Of a stretch of DNA of 15,568 nucleotides, positions 1 to 6,153 are shown piece by piece. The notes beneath the pieces were generated by a model. It saw only the letters and a program-made list of their open reading frames with translations, made no database searches and was not told the origin of the DNA. Numbering within the stretch: position 1 is the first letter of the stretch; every line of letters begins with the position of its first letter. A program made the position numbers and the translations under genes. Source of the DNA: Candidatus Dojkabacteria bacterium (GTDB taxonomy: Bacteria > Patescibacteriota > Dojkabacteria > B142 > WJKM01); the NCBI GenBank assembly GCA_020429465.1, contig JAGQLH010000024.1, forward strand, positions 1-15,568. The letters are read 5' to 3'.

Positions 1-27
1 TGCTCTGACCTCCTGAGCTACTGGCCC
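1..27 (-). tRNA. 5' half of a tRNA gene, cut by the window edge (possibly tRNA-Ile)
   Basis: Read on the minus strand, the first 27 bases give a tRNA 5' half: acceptor strand GGGCCAG, then TA, D-stem GCTC, D-loop AGGAGGTCA with the GG pair, closing GAGC and then A. The anticodon lies outside the window, so identity is not proven. The GGGCC start with this D-arm resembles bacterial tRNA-Ile(GAU), but Ala or another type is possible. A possible -10 (TATGAT, minus strand, 47 to 42) lies about 15 bases upstream of the mature 5' end. Confidence 0.75.
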
Positions 28-51
28 AACAGTTGTGGGAGATCATATTGT

Positions 52-70
52 TCCGCTAGGCGGATTTTTT
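52..70 (+). terminator. Small rho-independent terminator
   Basis: A 5-bp stem TCCGC/GCGGA with a TAG loop is followed directly by six T residues on the plus strand. On the minus strand the hairpin is preceded by A residues and is not followed by a U-tract, so it should act only on plus-strand transcription. That is odd, because the adjacent tRNA half and the recombinase are both on the minus strand. It would stop a plus-strand transcript from outside the window, or antisense transcription through the tRNA. Confidence 0.45.
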
Positions 71-148
71 CGTCCTATCTTTTCACACGAAAAGACCACA
101 GGGATTTTTAAACCTGGTCTTATTATATACTATTCCTGGAATATTATT

Positions 149-166
149 AAAAATTTCTTGAGAAAT
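149..166 (-). terminator. Weak AT-rich terminator after the recombinase gene
   Basis: On the minus strand, six bases after the recombinase stop codon, ATTTC-TCAA-GAAAT forms a 5-bp stem with a 4-base loop followed by TTTT. The stem is AT-rich and therefore weak. A second stem farther downstream (AGACCA at 93-98 with TGGTCT at 115-120, followed by TTT on the minus strand) may help. Confidence 0.35.
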
Positions 167-171
167 CTCGT

Positions 172-1050
172 CTAAAGAGATACTATTTTAGTTGTTGCTG
201 CTGCTTTTCTGTTCGTAAGGAGGTTTAGATATTTTTCCGTACTTGTAAGTCTCTGGTGTCCAACAATTTCTGCAACTCGTTCGAGAGGCATTCCATGTTC
301 TAGCTGGTATACAATAAAAGTATTTCGAATATCATTAACTGTTACATCAGAAATGCCGGATTTCTTAAAAGCATTATTAATCATTGTTCGAATATTTCGA
401 ACCAGTACCTGCTTTCCTGTTTTTGTTATAAACAAGAGGCCAGCATCTTTCTTAGGGTGAGGGCGTTTCTCGAGATATCCTTGTATAGCATCAACAGCAT
501 CTTTATTTAATTCAATAACTCGCTCAGGGTTACTTGCGTATTCTTGAATAGTTACAGTATAAGGTGTTTTTTCTATTTGCAAATCTTCAAGAGTAAGACG
601 AGAAAGCTCCCCAATACGCATTCCTGTCTGTAAGAGAATTTCTATCATTGCATAAAGCCTTGTATTACTTCGAGCAGTATCTCGAAGGGCTCTATATTCT
701 AAGCTACTGAGAATTCTTGGTTGTTTAGGAGTAAACTTAGGATGTGAAATGGGTTGTGCTGCATCTTGTGTAACGTGATTTTCCTTATGCAGGAACTTAA
801 AAAGTGTTTTGTAACTATTTATCTTTCTTGAAATAGTCTTAAGGGTAAATCGCTGTTCGGAAACCAAAAGTTCCACATAATTTTTCAAGTGTTTTGATTC
901 GTACTCATCTACGGTGTTTATTTTGTTATTGAAATATTCAAAAAGTTGTTCAATATCCTTTTTATATGCTACAACAGTAGAAGGTGAACGACCGAGATCT
1001 TCAAGGTGAGTAATAAATTTTTTTAAAGCATCAGAATGAGAGAGGGTCAT
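172..1050 (-). CDS. Xer-like tyrosine recombinase with an altered active site
   Basis: A 292-aa protein with the two-domain layout of XerC/XerD: a SAM-like core-binding domain (about residues 5-90) and a C-terminal catalytic domain (about 110-285). Xer proteins resolve chromosome dimers or integrate mobile DNA through a tyrosine-DNA intermediate. Visible catalytic residues are Arg145 (TGMRIGEL), Arg242, His265 (VGHQ) and the nucleophile Tyr274. Two usual residues are missing: the lysine of the GKGNKER-type turn is replaced by YASNPER (171-177), and the HxLRH box reads NDIRN (239-243), with Asn in place of both histidines. The start is ATG, with a good promoter upstream. The 292-aa length fits the Xer family. 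It could be the host Xer enzyme of a divergent lineage, or an integrase relic near a tRNA gene; no attachment repeats were seen. Confidence 0.85.
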   Translation of the reverse strand: MTLSHSDALKKFITHLEDLGRSPSTVVAYKKDIEQLFEYFNNKINTVDEYESKHLKNYVELLVSEQRFTLKTISRKINSYKTLFKFLHKENHVTQDAAQPISHPKFTPKQPRILSSLEYRALRDTARSNTRLYAMIEILLQTGMRIGELSRLTLEDLQIEKTPYTVTIQEYASNPERVIELNKDAVDAIQGYLEKRPHPKKDAGLLFITKTGKQVLVRNIRTMINNAFKKSGISDVTVNDIRNTFIVYQLEHGMPLERVAEIVGHQRLTSTEKYLNLLTNRKAAATTKIVSL

Positions 1051-1126
1051 AGATCTAAAATTTTCTTTGCATTAAACAATAAATAAAACTGAGATGTGTG
1101 GGCAGGAGTGCTCGTTTCTATGAAGA

Positions 1127-1155
1127 ATTTTACCACTCTTTTCCATAAAGCTCAA
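1127..1155 (-). promoter_or_regulatory. Promoter of the Xer-like recombinase gene
   Basis: On the minus strand, TTGAGC (1155-1150) is followed after 17 bases by TAAAAT (1132-1127). The TGG just before it gives an extended -10, TGGTAAAAT. The predicted start near 1120 leaves a leader of about 70 bases containing a 5-codon ATG...TAG mini-ORF just before the real start. Confidence 0.6.
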
Positions 1156-1190
1156 TACTAGAGGGTATTTTTATAAATGGATATACTACC

Positions 1191-1199
1191 TGATATAAT
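1191..1199 (+). promoter_or_regulatory. Extended -10 promoter of the ftsB-like gene
   Basis: TGATATAAT matches the extended -10 consensus TGnTATAAT exactly. The -35 at 17-bp spacing (TTATAA, 1171-1176) matches only three of six positions, so the promoter would lean on the extended -10. The start codon is about 25-30 bases downstream. Confidence 0.55.
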
Positions 1200-1229
1200 T
1201 TAGATACCTAACAAGGGTAATTGATTAGA

Positions 1230-1661
1230 ATGAAATTTGCAAGATTGACCTTTTTACTAAAACGAATTACTAATAAAGTGGCATTTAAGAGGCCACAGTT
1301 TAACGTATCTCCTAAGCTACTGGTACTCGGATTTATTACTCTTATCCTTTCTTTATTTCTTGTCCAAAATATCGCAAATAGTTTACATGACTTGGGAAAT
1401 TATGAGATTCTATCGAATGAACAGGCAATACTAGAGGAATTGCAACAAGAGAACGAAAAACTAGTGCGTGAAAAAAGTTACTATCAGTCACCATACTATG
1501 TAAGGTTATATGCACGAGAGTCTCTTAATTTGGTTGAAGAAGGACAAGAGTTATATAGGGTAGAGCGTTCAAAAACATATGATTATGATGAAATCGGGGA
1601 CAGAATGGAAGGAATAGACATTTTAAACAATAGGTATTGGTGGAGGGAATTGATTTTATAG
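1230..1661 (+). CDS. FtsB/DivIC-family septum formation initiator
   Basis: A small bitopic membrane protein of the FtsB/DivIC family, which links FtsL and FtsQ/DivIB in the divisome. Counting from the ATG at 1230 (143 aa) there is a basic cytoplasmic N-terminus, one membrane segment (about residues 30-48, LLVLGFITLILSLFLV) and a coiled coil (about 57-82). The family hallmark follows, SPYYVRLYARESLNLVEEGQ, with its tyrosine, the Ala-Arg pair and the Gly near the end. The tail contains WWREL, a type of ending seen in CPR homologues. An in-frame TTG at 1221 would add three residues, but it sits only three bases after the AAGGG at 1213-1217; the ATG has about 12 bases of spacing. The gene stands alone, and its last codons hold the promoter of the next gene, a tRNA. 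Confidence 0.85.
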   Translation: MKFARLTFLLKRITNKVAFKRPQFNVSPKLLVLGFITLILSLFLVQNIANSLHDLGNYEILSNEQAILEELQQENEKLVREKSYYQSPYYVRLYARESLNLVEEGQELYRVERSKTYDYDEIGDRMEGIDILNNRYWWRELIL

Positions 1662-1678
1662 CGTATTTACGCTATAAT
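1650..1678 (+). promoter_or_regulatory. Promoter of tRNA-fMet, lying in the end of the ftsB-like gene
   Basis: TTGATT (1650-1655), a 17-base spacer and a perfect TATAAT (1673-1678) form the best sigma-70-type promoter in the window. The -35 overlaps the last codons and stop of the ftsB-like gene. The spacer contains a perfect inverted repeat, GCGTA-TT-TACGC (1661-1672). Initiation near 1685 would give a leader of about 25 bases before the tRNA. Confidence 0.75.
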
Positions 1679-1693
1679 CGGTGGCCTTTCGGT

Positions 1694-1800
<107 letters not shown>

Positions 1801-1908
1801 TGAAGTTGTTTACCCGTATTAGTCCTCCCACATTTAGTATCTTCATTTCAATCAATAGTAGGATTTCCGCGAAAGATCTTGAATACTTTTAAAGATAAAG
1901 AGATTCGT

Positions 1909-2262
1909 TTAGTTAACAGTAGAAAGAAGTTTAGTAACATCGTCTTTCAGTTCTTGAAAGGAAGTTTCAAGTGCCTTAGGGTAAGGAATAACTAATGCTT
2001 CAAACGATTGAGGTAGTGTAGGGAGTAATTCTTTTATAATCTCACGCAATTGGCGTTTAATTTTGTTTCGTTTAACTGCATGCTTATGCACTTTTTTTGA
2101 AACAACAAAGCCAAAACGCGGATACTTTTTATGGTCTACTTTTTGTTCTTTATCTACGAACCTAACGAGTATCTGAAGATAATTTCCCCGAAGCTTATTG
2201 TGATGCCTGTATATTTGATCAAATTCGTATTGTTTTAATATCCTGTGCTTAGCGGGAAGCAT
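1909..2262 (-). CDS. rnpA: Ribonuclease P protein component
   Basis: The 117-aa protein subunit of RNase P, which helps the catalytic RNA remove 5' leaders from pre-tRNAs. The family core is clear: RFGFVVSKKVHKHAVKRNKIKRQLRE (about residues 49-74) contains the conserved basic RNR-type helix, here KRNKIKRQLRE. The N-terminal part with LPAKHRI and the following Phe/Tyr residues fits the usual start of RnpA, and the length is normal. The start is ATG with no recognisable ribosome binding site. It lies 98 bases downstream of rpmH on the same strand, but a terminator separates the two and rnpA has its own -10. The usual neighbours yidD and yidC are absent; the next gene downstream is the initiator tRNA on the other strand. 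Confidence 0.93.
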   Translation of the reverse strand: MLPAKHRILKQYEFDQIYRHHNKLRGNYLQILVRFVDKEQKVDHKKYPRFGFVVSKKVHKHAVKRNKIKRQLREIIKELLPTLPQSFEALVIPYPKALETSFQELKDDVTKLLSTVN

Positions 2263-2301
2263 ATTTTTTAATCTGTGATAGTATTAACTTTCAGTATGTG
2301 A

Positions 2302-2307
2302 ATTATA
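2302..2307 (-). promoter_or_regulatory. Probable -10 of rnpA
   Basis: A perfect TATAAT on the minus strand, 40 bases upstream of the rnpA ATG and just after the rpmH terminator. No convincing -35 is visible at 17-bp spacing, so strength is uncertain. Confidence 0.4.
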
Positions 2308-2311
2308 TAAC

Positions 2312-2340
2312 AAAAATCCCGCACATAGAGTGCAGGATTT
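2312..2340 (-). terminator. Terminator between rpmH and rnpA
   Basis: On the minus strand, AAATCCTGCAC-TCTAT-GTGCGGGATTT forms an 11-bp stem (one U:G pair) with a 5-base loop, followed by TTGTT. The stem is fully paired only in the minus-strand RNA; the plus strand has a C:A mismatch at that site. This marks it as the terminator of rpmH, 21 bases after its stop codon. Confidence 0.65.
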
Positions 2341-2360
2341 AAAAGATTTGTGAATATGGA

Positions 2361-2549
2361 CTATCTTCTTCGAGTAACTCGTTTGTTTTTATCTGCTCGA
2401 ATTTCGTCAGATACCGTTAACTCATGTCGACCTTTTTCACGTCTTCGTTTGAGTACATTTCGTCCTCCAACGGTTGCCATACGTGCACGAAAACCTAGTC
2501 TTCGTACTCGTCTTCGTTTCTTTGGTTGGTATGTTCTCTTTGTAGCCAT
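2361..2549 (-). CDS. rpmH: 50S ribosomal protein bL34 with a C-terminal extension
   Basis: The first 46 residues are typical bL34: KRTYQPKKRRRVRRLGFRAR, then MATVGGRNVLKRRREKGR and a short HELTVS. It binds 23S rRNA in the large ribosomal subunit. At 62 aa it is longer than the usual 44-46; the extra 15 or so residues (DEIRADKNKRVTRRR) are charged and end in three arginines. The start is ATG, and an extended -10 promoter lies 40-48 bases upstream. The gene is followed by a terminator and then rnpA, the conserved order, but no dnaA lies upstream; an acetyltransferase is there instead. The overlapping plus-strand reading frame is a shadow of this arginine-rich gene. Confidence 0.95.
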   Translation of the reverse strand: MATKRTYQPKKRRRVRRLGFRARMATVGGRNVLKRRREKGRHELTVSDEIRADKNKRVTRRR

Positions 2550-2588
2550 AAAAATATAAATAACAGAATCTAAAAGTCATGCGGGGTG

Positions 2589-2597
2589 ATTTTACCA
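2589..2597 (-). promoter_or_regulatory. Extended -10 promoter of rpmH
   Basis: TGGTAAAAT on the minus strand, identical to the -10 region of the recombinase promoter at 1135-1127. The -35 region at the usual distance is poor. The predicted leader is about 30 bases long. Confidence 0.55.
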
Positions 2598-2659
2598 TAG
2601 ATATAAGGATTTAGGCTAATTTCCTATCAAGATATTCATAAAGAATGAAATTTTTTCTA

Positions 2660-3229
2660 TTATCGTCTTTTTGATTCCATTGCGTTTATTATAAGATCTC
2701 GTAAAATGACAATATCGAAGTAATATCGGAAGATATGCTCACCCTGTTTTTTAAATTCATTGATCATAGTAGATTTTGAGTCTAATCTATTAATTAAAGA
2801 AGATTGGTTATACATTAGAGAGCCATAAGTATTCGATTTTTTATACCTATCAAATGTGATTGTTGTACTATCGGGATATTCTTTTGTAATAAAATCAAGT
2901 GCAAATCGAGTTATAAGAAGTGCAAGACCAGCTCCTTGATGTTCATTAGCAATAAATAATGAGCTTATGTGGCACAATCCATGATCAGGAATATGCGATA
3001 GCTGGATACCACCACAGACTGCTTCATTATTTGTCATCTTAATGATGTGATGATCAGTATTTTCTAATAATGACTGTCTATAGTGGTCAAGTAGTGCTGG
3101 ATTAGGTATGTCAGCAGTAGGAGAAGGTTGGAATAATTCAAATTCTGGCAAATATCCAGTAGTGAAACCTTGGTGTAAAGACTGCCAATGTACCTTAACA
3201 ATAGAGCATAAATCGCTAACTCCAGCCAA
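2660..3229 (-). CDS. GNAT-family N-acetyltransferase (start uncertain)
   Basis: A GNAT acetyltransferase, which would transfer acetyl from acetyl-CoA to an amine; the substrate is unknown. From the TTG at 3229 it has 189 residues. The acetyl-CoA-binding motif is EHQGAGLALL (about 96-105) with Gln98, Gly101 and Ala103, preceded by the beta-strand ISSLFI. The region GVSDLCSIVKVHWQSLHQGF matches the alpha-1 segment near the start of many GNAT enzymes. The first beta strand is missing from this start. In the same frame, 38 codons upstream are open and encode a plausible strand (RIILGPGDEYIL), yet contain no ATG, GTG or other TTG before a TAA stop. The true start may therefore be a rare ATT/ATA codon, or the sequence may hold an error. 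The gene is divergent from the repair operon. Confidence 0.75.
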   Translation of the reverse strand: MAGVSDLCSIVKVHWQSLHQGFTTGYLPEFELFQPSPTADIPNPALLDHYRQSLLENTDHHIIKMTNNEAVCGGIQLSHIPDHGLCHISSLFIANEHQGAGLALLITRFALDFITKEYPDSTTITFDRYKKSNTYGSLMYNQSSLINRLDSKSTMINEFKKQGEHIFRYYFDIVILRDLIINAMESKRR

Positions 3230-3306
3230 TTCTAGTATGTACTCGTCTCCAGGACCAAGTATAATTCGTTCTCTATAATTTGTTTTTGAGGTATTGGATA
3301 TAGATT

Positions 3307-3330
3307 CTATAGCAGTATATTATACTATAG
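3307..3330 (-). promoter_or_regulatory. -10 and symmetric operator-like element of the GNAT gene
   Basis: On the minus strand a TATAAT (3324-3319) sits inside a symmetric element. CTATAG occurs at 3307-3312 and 3325-3330, and AGTATA-T-TATACT (3314-3326) lies between them. Such a dyad over a -10 looks like a repressor site, but AT-rich palindromes also arise by chance. Initiation would occur near 3312, leaving a leader of about 80 bases before the TTG start, or almost none before the upstream open codons. Confidence 0.35.
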
Positions 3331-3357
3331 GTTCTGTATTTATGAAAGAAAAAGTCC

Positions 3358-3378
3358 GTTATGAAATGGTAGAATAAC
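3358..3378 (+). promoter_or_regulatory. Extended -10 promoter of the repair operon with an overlapping dyad
   Basis: TGGTAGAAT (3367-3375) matches the TGnTA-type extended -10 seen at other promoters here; no -35 is evident. It is framed by GTTAT (3358-3362) and ATAAC (3374-3378), an inverted repeat with an 11-base gap centred on the promoter. A direct repeat TTATGAAA also occurs at 3340-3347 and 3359-3366. Neither the E. coli LexA box (CTGT-N8-ACAG) nor the Gram-positive type (GAAC-N4-GTTC) is present. Confidence 0.45.
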
Positions 3379-3400
3379 ATACACTTATAAATATAAATCT

Positions 3401-4342
3401 ATGAATAAATCAGAACGTAAACTAAGATTCGGTACAGGAGGAATGCCACTTACAACAAAAAATAGATCGGTTACAGAAGGTATAAAACGCATTCGTGAAC
3501 TAGGATTGGACGCAATGGAGTTAGAATTTGTTTATCAAATCTTTGTAAAAGAGGAGGAGCGAGAAGCTTTAAAGAAGCTTGCGGAAGAACAGGACGTAGC
3601 CTTAAGTGTTCATGGTTCATATTTTATTAACCTAGCATCACCAGAAAAACAAAAATGGCATGCCAGTATAAATCGTGTTTTGCAATCCGCAGAAGCTGGA
3701 GAAGCGTGTGGTGCGCGTTCTATGACATTTCACCCTGCTGCGTACATGAAACGTGATGCTGAAGAAGTGTATTCAATGGTAAAGGAGGCATTTAAAGAGA
3801 TATGGGATGGGTATGAAGAAAAAGGACTTACATCAATAACAATAGCCCCAGAGCTGACAGGTAAAGCCGCCCAGTTCGGTGATTTGGAGGTTCTTATCCG
3901 GTTAATTGAAGATTTTCCAGGTAAACCAATGAAATTCTGTTTCGATTTTGCACACAAACATGCGAGGGATGGAGGTGGGTGGAATTCGTATGAAGAATTC
4001 GATCAGATGTTGGGGTTGATACGCAAGCATTTCGGACAGACATTTCTTGATGATATGCATATTCATATATCAGGCATACAGTATTCTCCAAAAGGAGAAC
4101 GTAATCATCTCACATTACTGCCTTCTCAGGAAGCATACCGGGAAGAGGGCATCGATGTCGGAGGTTTAGCAAAATATTATGCAGAACTAGAGCAAAAGGG
4201 GAGATTGGAAACTCCTGATATAAAATGGAAGGAATTGCTCACAGCACTTAAAGATAATAAAGTCGGGGGGATTGTTGTCTGTGAAAGTCCAAATCTAGAG
4301 GAAGATGCGTTACTCATGCAACAGTATTATCATAAGCTTTAA
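3401..4342 (+). CDS. Endonuclease IV-type AP endonuclease (TIM-barrel, Nfo-like)
   Basis: A 313-aa TIM-barrel protein of the endonuclease IV / xylose-isomerase-like superfamily. Endonuclease IV cuts DNA 5' of abasic sites in base-excision repair using three metal ions. Candidate ligands appear in order: His71 (VHGSYFINLASPE), His111 (FHPAAY), Glu151 (APELTGK), Asp182 and His185 (FDFAHKH), His222 (HIHISG), His236 (GERNHL) and Glu295 (VVCESP). The HISGIQYSPKGERNHL stretch differs from the E. coli form, where an Asp-x-His pair is expected; here the residue two before His236 is Arg. It resembles the GEKxHLPL form found in archaeal-type members. The start is ATG without a clear ribosome binding site. 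It is the first gene of a run of six closely packed plus-strand genes rich in repair functions. A sugar isomerase-like role is possible but less likely in this context. Confidence 0.8.
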   Translation: MNKSERKLRFGTGGMPLTTKNRSVTEGIKRIRELGLDAMELEFVYQIFVKEEEREALKKLAEEQDVALSVHGSYFINLASPEKQKWHASINRVLQSAEAGEACGARSMTFHPAAYMKRDAEEVYSMVKEAFKEIWDGYEEKGLTSITIAPELTGKAAQFGDLEVLIRLIEDFPGKPMKFCFDFAHKHARDGGGWNSYEEFDQMLGLIRKHFGQTFLDDMHIHISGIQYSPKGERNHLTLLPSQEAYREEGIDVGGLAKYYAELEQKGRLETPDIKWKELLTALKDNKVGGIVVCESPNLEEDALLMQQYYHKL

Positions 4343-4354
4343 TGTCAGTATAGG

Positions 4355-4894
4355 ATGAGACAAACAATCATATCCCTCATTATAACGGTCTTTTTATTTG
4401 GGGTATTTAGTTATTTTTTAGCTAATTTAGAAGTATTTAACAGGCCAGTGGTAGACTCTTATAGAGTTGAATATAATCTCTTAACTGCTGAAGAGTTTTA
4501 TAGTTCTTTTCAGGAACTAAGAAGAGCTGGATTGATTTTTCAACTCATAAATGTGCAAAGTGTATATGCAATGACAATTACGATATTTTTTCTATCTATG
4601 TCATTCTTTACCACGATACATTTATTTACTGATAAGTTCTTCTTTAAAAAATTTTATGAACAACCGGACCTTGGAGTCGCTTTGCGAAGAGGGCTTTTTT
4701 TTGCACTACTCCTAGTAGCGTTATTATATATACGAGTCATGGGATTGTGGGATTTTATTATTGTAGGAGCGACAATAAGTACGATTATAGTTGTAGAACT
4801 ATTTGTAACATATAGTTCTCAGTTGTACACACAACAAAAAGAAAGTAATACTACAGATGAACAAAATGAAAAACATACTACAGCACATTCTTGA
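4355..4894 (+). CDS. Small multi-pass membrane protein of unknown function
   Basis: I do not recognise a family. The 179-aa protein has four likely membrane segments at about residues 5-25, 68-91, 108-130 and 132-152. The loop between the first two is about 40 residues long, and the last 25 residues form a hydrophilic tail rich in Gln, Thr, Glu and His. It starts 12 bases after the endonuclease IV-like gene, and its end overlaps the start of tatD by 38 bases, so it is most likely co-transcribed with repair genes. Nothing in the sequence suggests enzymatic residues. It could anchor a partner at the membrane, or simply be carried in the operon. Confidence 0.65.
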   Translation: MRQTIISLIITVFLFGVFSYFLANLEVFNRPVVDSYRVEYNLLTAEEFYSSFQELRRAGLIFQLINVQSVYAMTITIFFLSMSFFTTIHLFTDKFFFKKFYEQPDLGVALRRGLFFALLLVALLYIRVMGLWDFIIVGATISTIIVVELFVTYSSQLYTQQKESNTTDEQNEKHTTAHS

Positions 4895-5756
4895 AAACAA
4901 TATCCTTGCTGATACACACTGTCATCTAAGTATGTCGGTGTATAAAGAAGATTGTATCGACGTTGTACGTAGGGCAGACACGCAAGGCGTTCACCTAACG
5001 GTGGGGATGTCGGTAGACTTAGACAATAGTAAGGAAGTAGTAGCGCAAGCAGAGAAATTTCCCTCTCTTCAGGCAGCAATTGGAATCGATCCGGAGGTAT
5101 ATATCGAAGGAAGTACTTTAGTAAATTTCTCGATAATGCCACAAGATACCTGGCAATTAGAAGATTACCTGGTTAAGGACGAAGCAAGTAACATAGTCAT
5201 GATAGGAGAAACAGGACTTGATAATTATTGGAATAAAAAAAATGACTTATCTGAACAGGAAGAACATAAGAGTAGGCAGTTGCAAAGAGCACTTTTTCAC
5301 GAACATATTCTACTTGCTCAAAAGTATAATATGCCTCTTTCTATACATTCCCGGGAGGCCATTCATGATTGTCTTGATATTCTTAAGGAATTAGAATCTG
5401 GATTTTCCACTAAGAAAATGAGGGGGGTTTTTCACTCAATGACACCAGAAGAAGGTGATACTGAAGTGACATACTATCAGAAGATAAGAGATGTACAGGA
5501 TAATGGCTTTATGGTAGGACTTAATGGAATTATTACCTATAAAAATGCACACATATTACGAAACTCGGTACTGAGATTGTTGGAAGAACAGGGAGTAAAG
5601 AAACTCACCGAACCCCAGGAACTGTATCAAGCAGGATTTGTTTTGGAAACAGATGGTCCATATTTGGCTCCTGATGGTAAACGAGGTGAAAGAAACGAAC
5701 CTGCATACGTTAGGTTGATTTTTGAATTTTTGCAGAATGCACTTGATAAAACCTAA
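4857..5756 (+). CDS. TatD-family metal-dependent DNase
   Basis: A TatD-type amidohydrolase-fold nuclease of 299 aa. Known members are 3'-5' exonucleases or deoxyribonucleases active in DNA repair and degradation. Metal ligands of the family are visible: His21 and His23 (DTHCHL), Glu118 (IGETGLDNYW), His164 (IHSREA), His193 (VFHSM) and Asp266 (ETDGPYLAP). The family motif usually read GIHPE is GIDPE (76-80) here. It is somewhat longer than the usual 260 residues because of extra sequence around 82-112. The ATG at 4857 lies inside the end of the membrane-protein gene; an ATG at 4866 is a possible alternative start. Its own end overlaps umuD by 20 bases. The position between an AP endonuclease and umuDC supports a DNA-repair role. 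Confidence 0.88.
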   Translation: MNKMKNILQHILENNILADTHCHLSMSVYKEDCIDVVRRADTQGVHLTVGMSVDLDNSKEVVAQAEKFPSLQAAIGIDPEVYIEGSTLVNFSIMPQDTWQLEDYLVKDEASNIVMIGETGLDNYWNKKNDLSEQEEHKSRQLQRALFHEHILLAQKYNMPLSIHSREAIHDCLDILKELESGFSTKKMRGVFHSMTPEEGDTEVTYYQKIRDVQDNGFMVGLNGIITYKNAHILRNSVLRLLEEQGVKKLTEPQELYQAGFVLETDGPYLAPDGKRGERNEPAYVRLIFEFLQNALDKT

Positions 5757-6153
5757 GAAACAACAATCCAAGAAACAGATTCTATTCCTGTCTCCAGTAC
5801 AAGCAGGGTTCCCTAATCCAGCAGACGGAGATATCGAGTCTATGCTTGATTTGAATGAATATTTGATTGAACATCCAGCCGCTACCTACTTTGTAAAAGT
5901 AAAGGGAAACTCTATGCAGGATGTACATATTTATGATGGAGATATTTTGATCGTTGATCGATCACTGGAGCCACGACATGATGCGATTGTAGTAGCCTCG
6001 ATAGATGGTGACTTTACTGTAAAGCGACTTTATAAGAAAGACGGGAAGGTAAAATTAATACCTGCGAATAAAGATTTTTCAGACATCACCCCAAAGGAAT
6101 ATGAAGATTTCCAAATCTGGGGAGTAGTAAAACATGTTATCCACTCATATTGA
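5737..6153 (+). CDS. umuD: UmuD-like S24 peptidase, accessory subunit of DNA polymerase V
   Basis: A 138-aa S24 family protein, nearly the same length as E. coli UmuD (139 aa) and without a DNA-binding domain, so it is UmuD rather than LexA. The ATG at 5737 is chosen because MHLIKPKK lines up with the E. coli start MLFIKPAD; a TTG at 5722 would add five residues. The cleavage site VQ-Ala23-Gly24-FP is present (Cys-Gly in E. coli). The catalytic Ser59 (KGNSM) and Lys96 (FTVKRL) are also in place, so RecA-stimulated self-cleavage to UmuD' should be possible. DLNEYLIEHPAATYFVKV is strongly conserved. It overlaps tatD by 20 bases, and its TGA stop overlaps the TTG start of the next gene. Confidence 0.93.
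   Translation: MHLIKPKKQQSKKQILFLSPVQAGFPNPADGDIESMLDLNEYLIEHPAATYFVKVKGNSMQDVHIYDGDILIVDRSLEPRHDAIVVASIDGDFTVKRLYKKDGKVKLIPANKDFSDITPKEYEDFQIWGVVKHVIHSY

Noticed and set aside
28..171. Attachment site for the recombinase at the adjacent tRNA
   Set aside because: The tRNA 3' end, the usual integration point, is outside the window, and no direct repeat of tRNA sequence is visible near the recombinase gene.
2350..2559. Plus-strand 69-codon open frame opposite rpmH
   Set aside because: It is the shadow of the arginine-rich bL34 gene; the minus-strand product matches the family from its first residues.
3345..3380. Minus-strand ATG upstream of the first GNAT gene as a frameshifted start
   Set aside because: The frame from 3380 gives an aromatic and lysine-rich sequence without GNAT features and stops after about 35 codons; no single shift joins it convincingly to the GNAT frame.
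4819..5142. Minus-strand 107-codon open frame across the tatD start
   Set aside because: It lies opposite the conserved DTHCHL region of TatD and the membrane-protein end, has no recognisable motif and no promoter.
5722..6153. LexA repressor rather than UmuD
   Set aside because: There is no N-terminal winged-helix DNA-binding domain, the length equals UmuD, and the gene leads into umuC.
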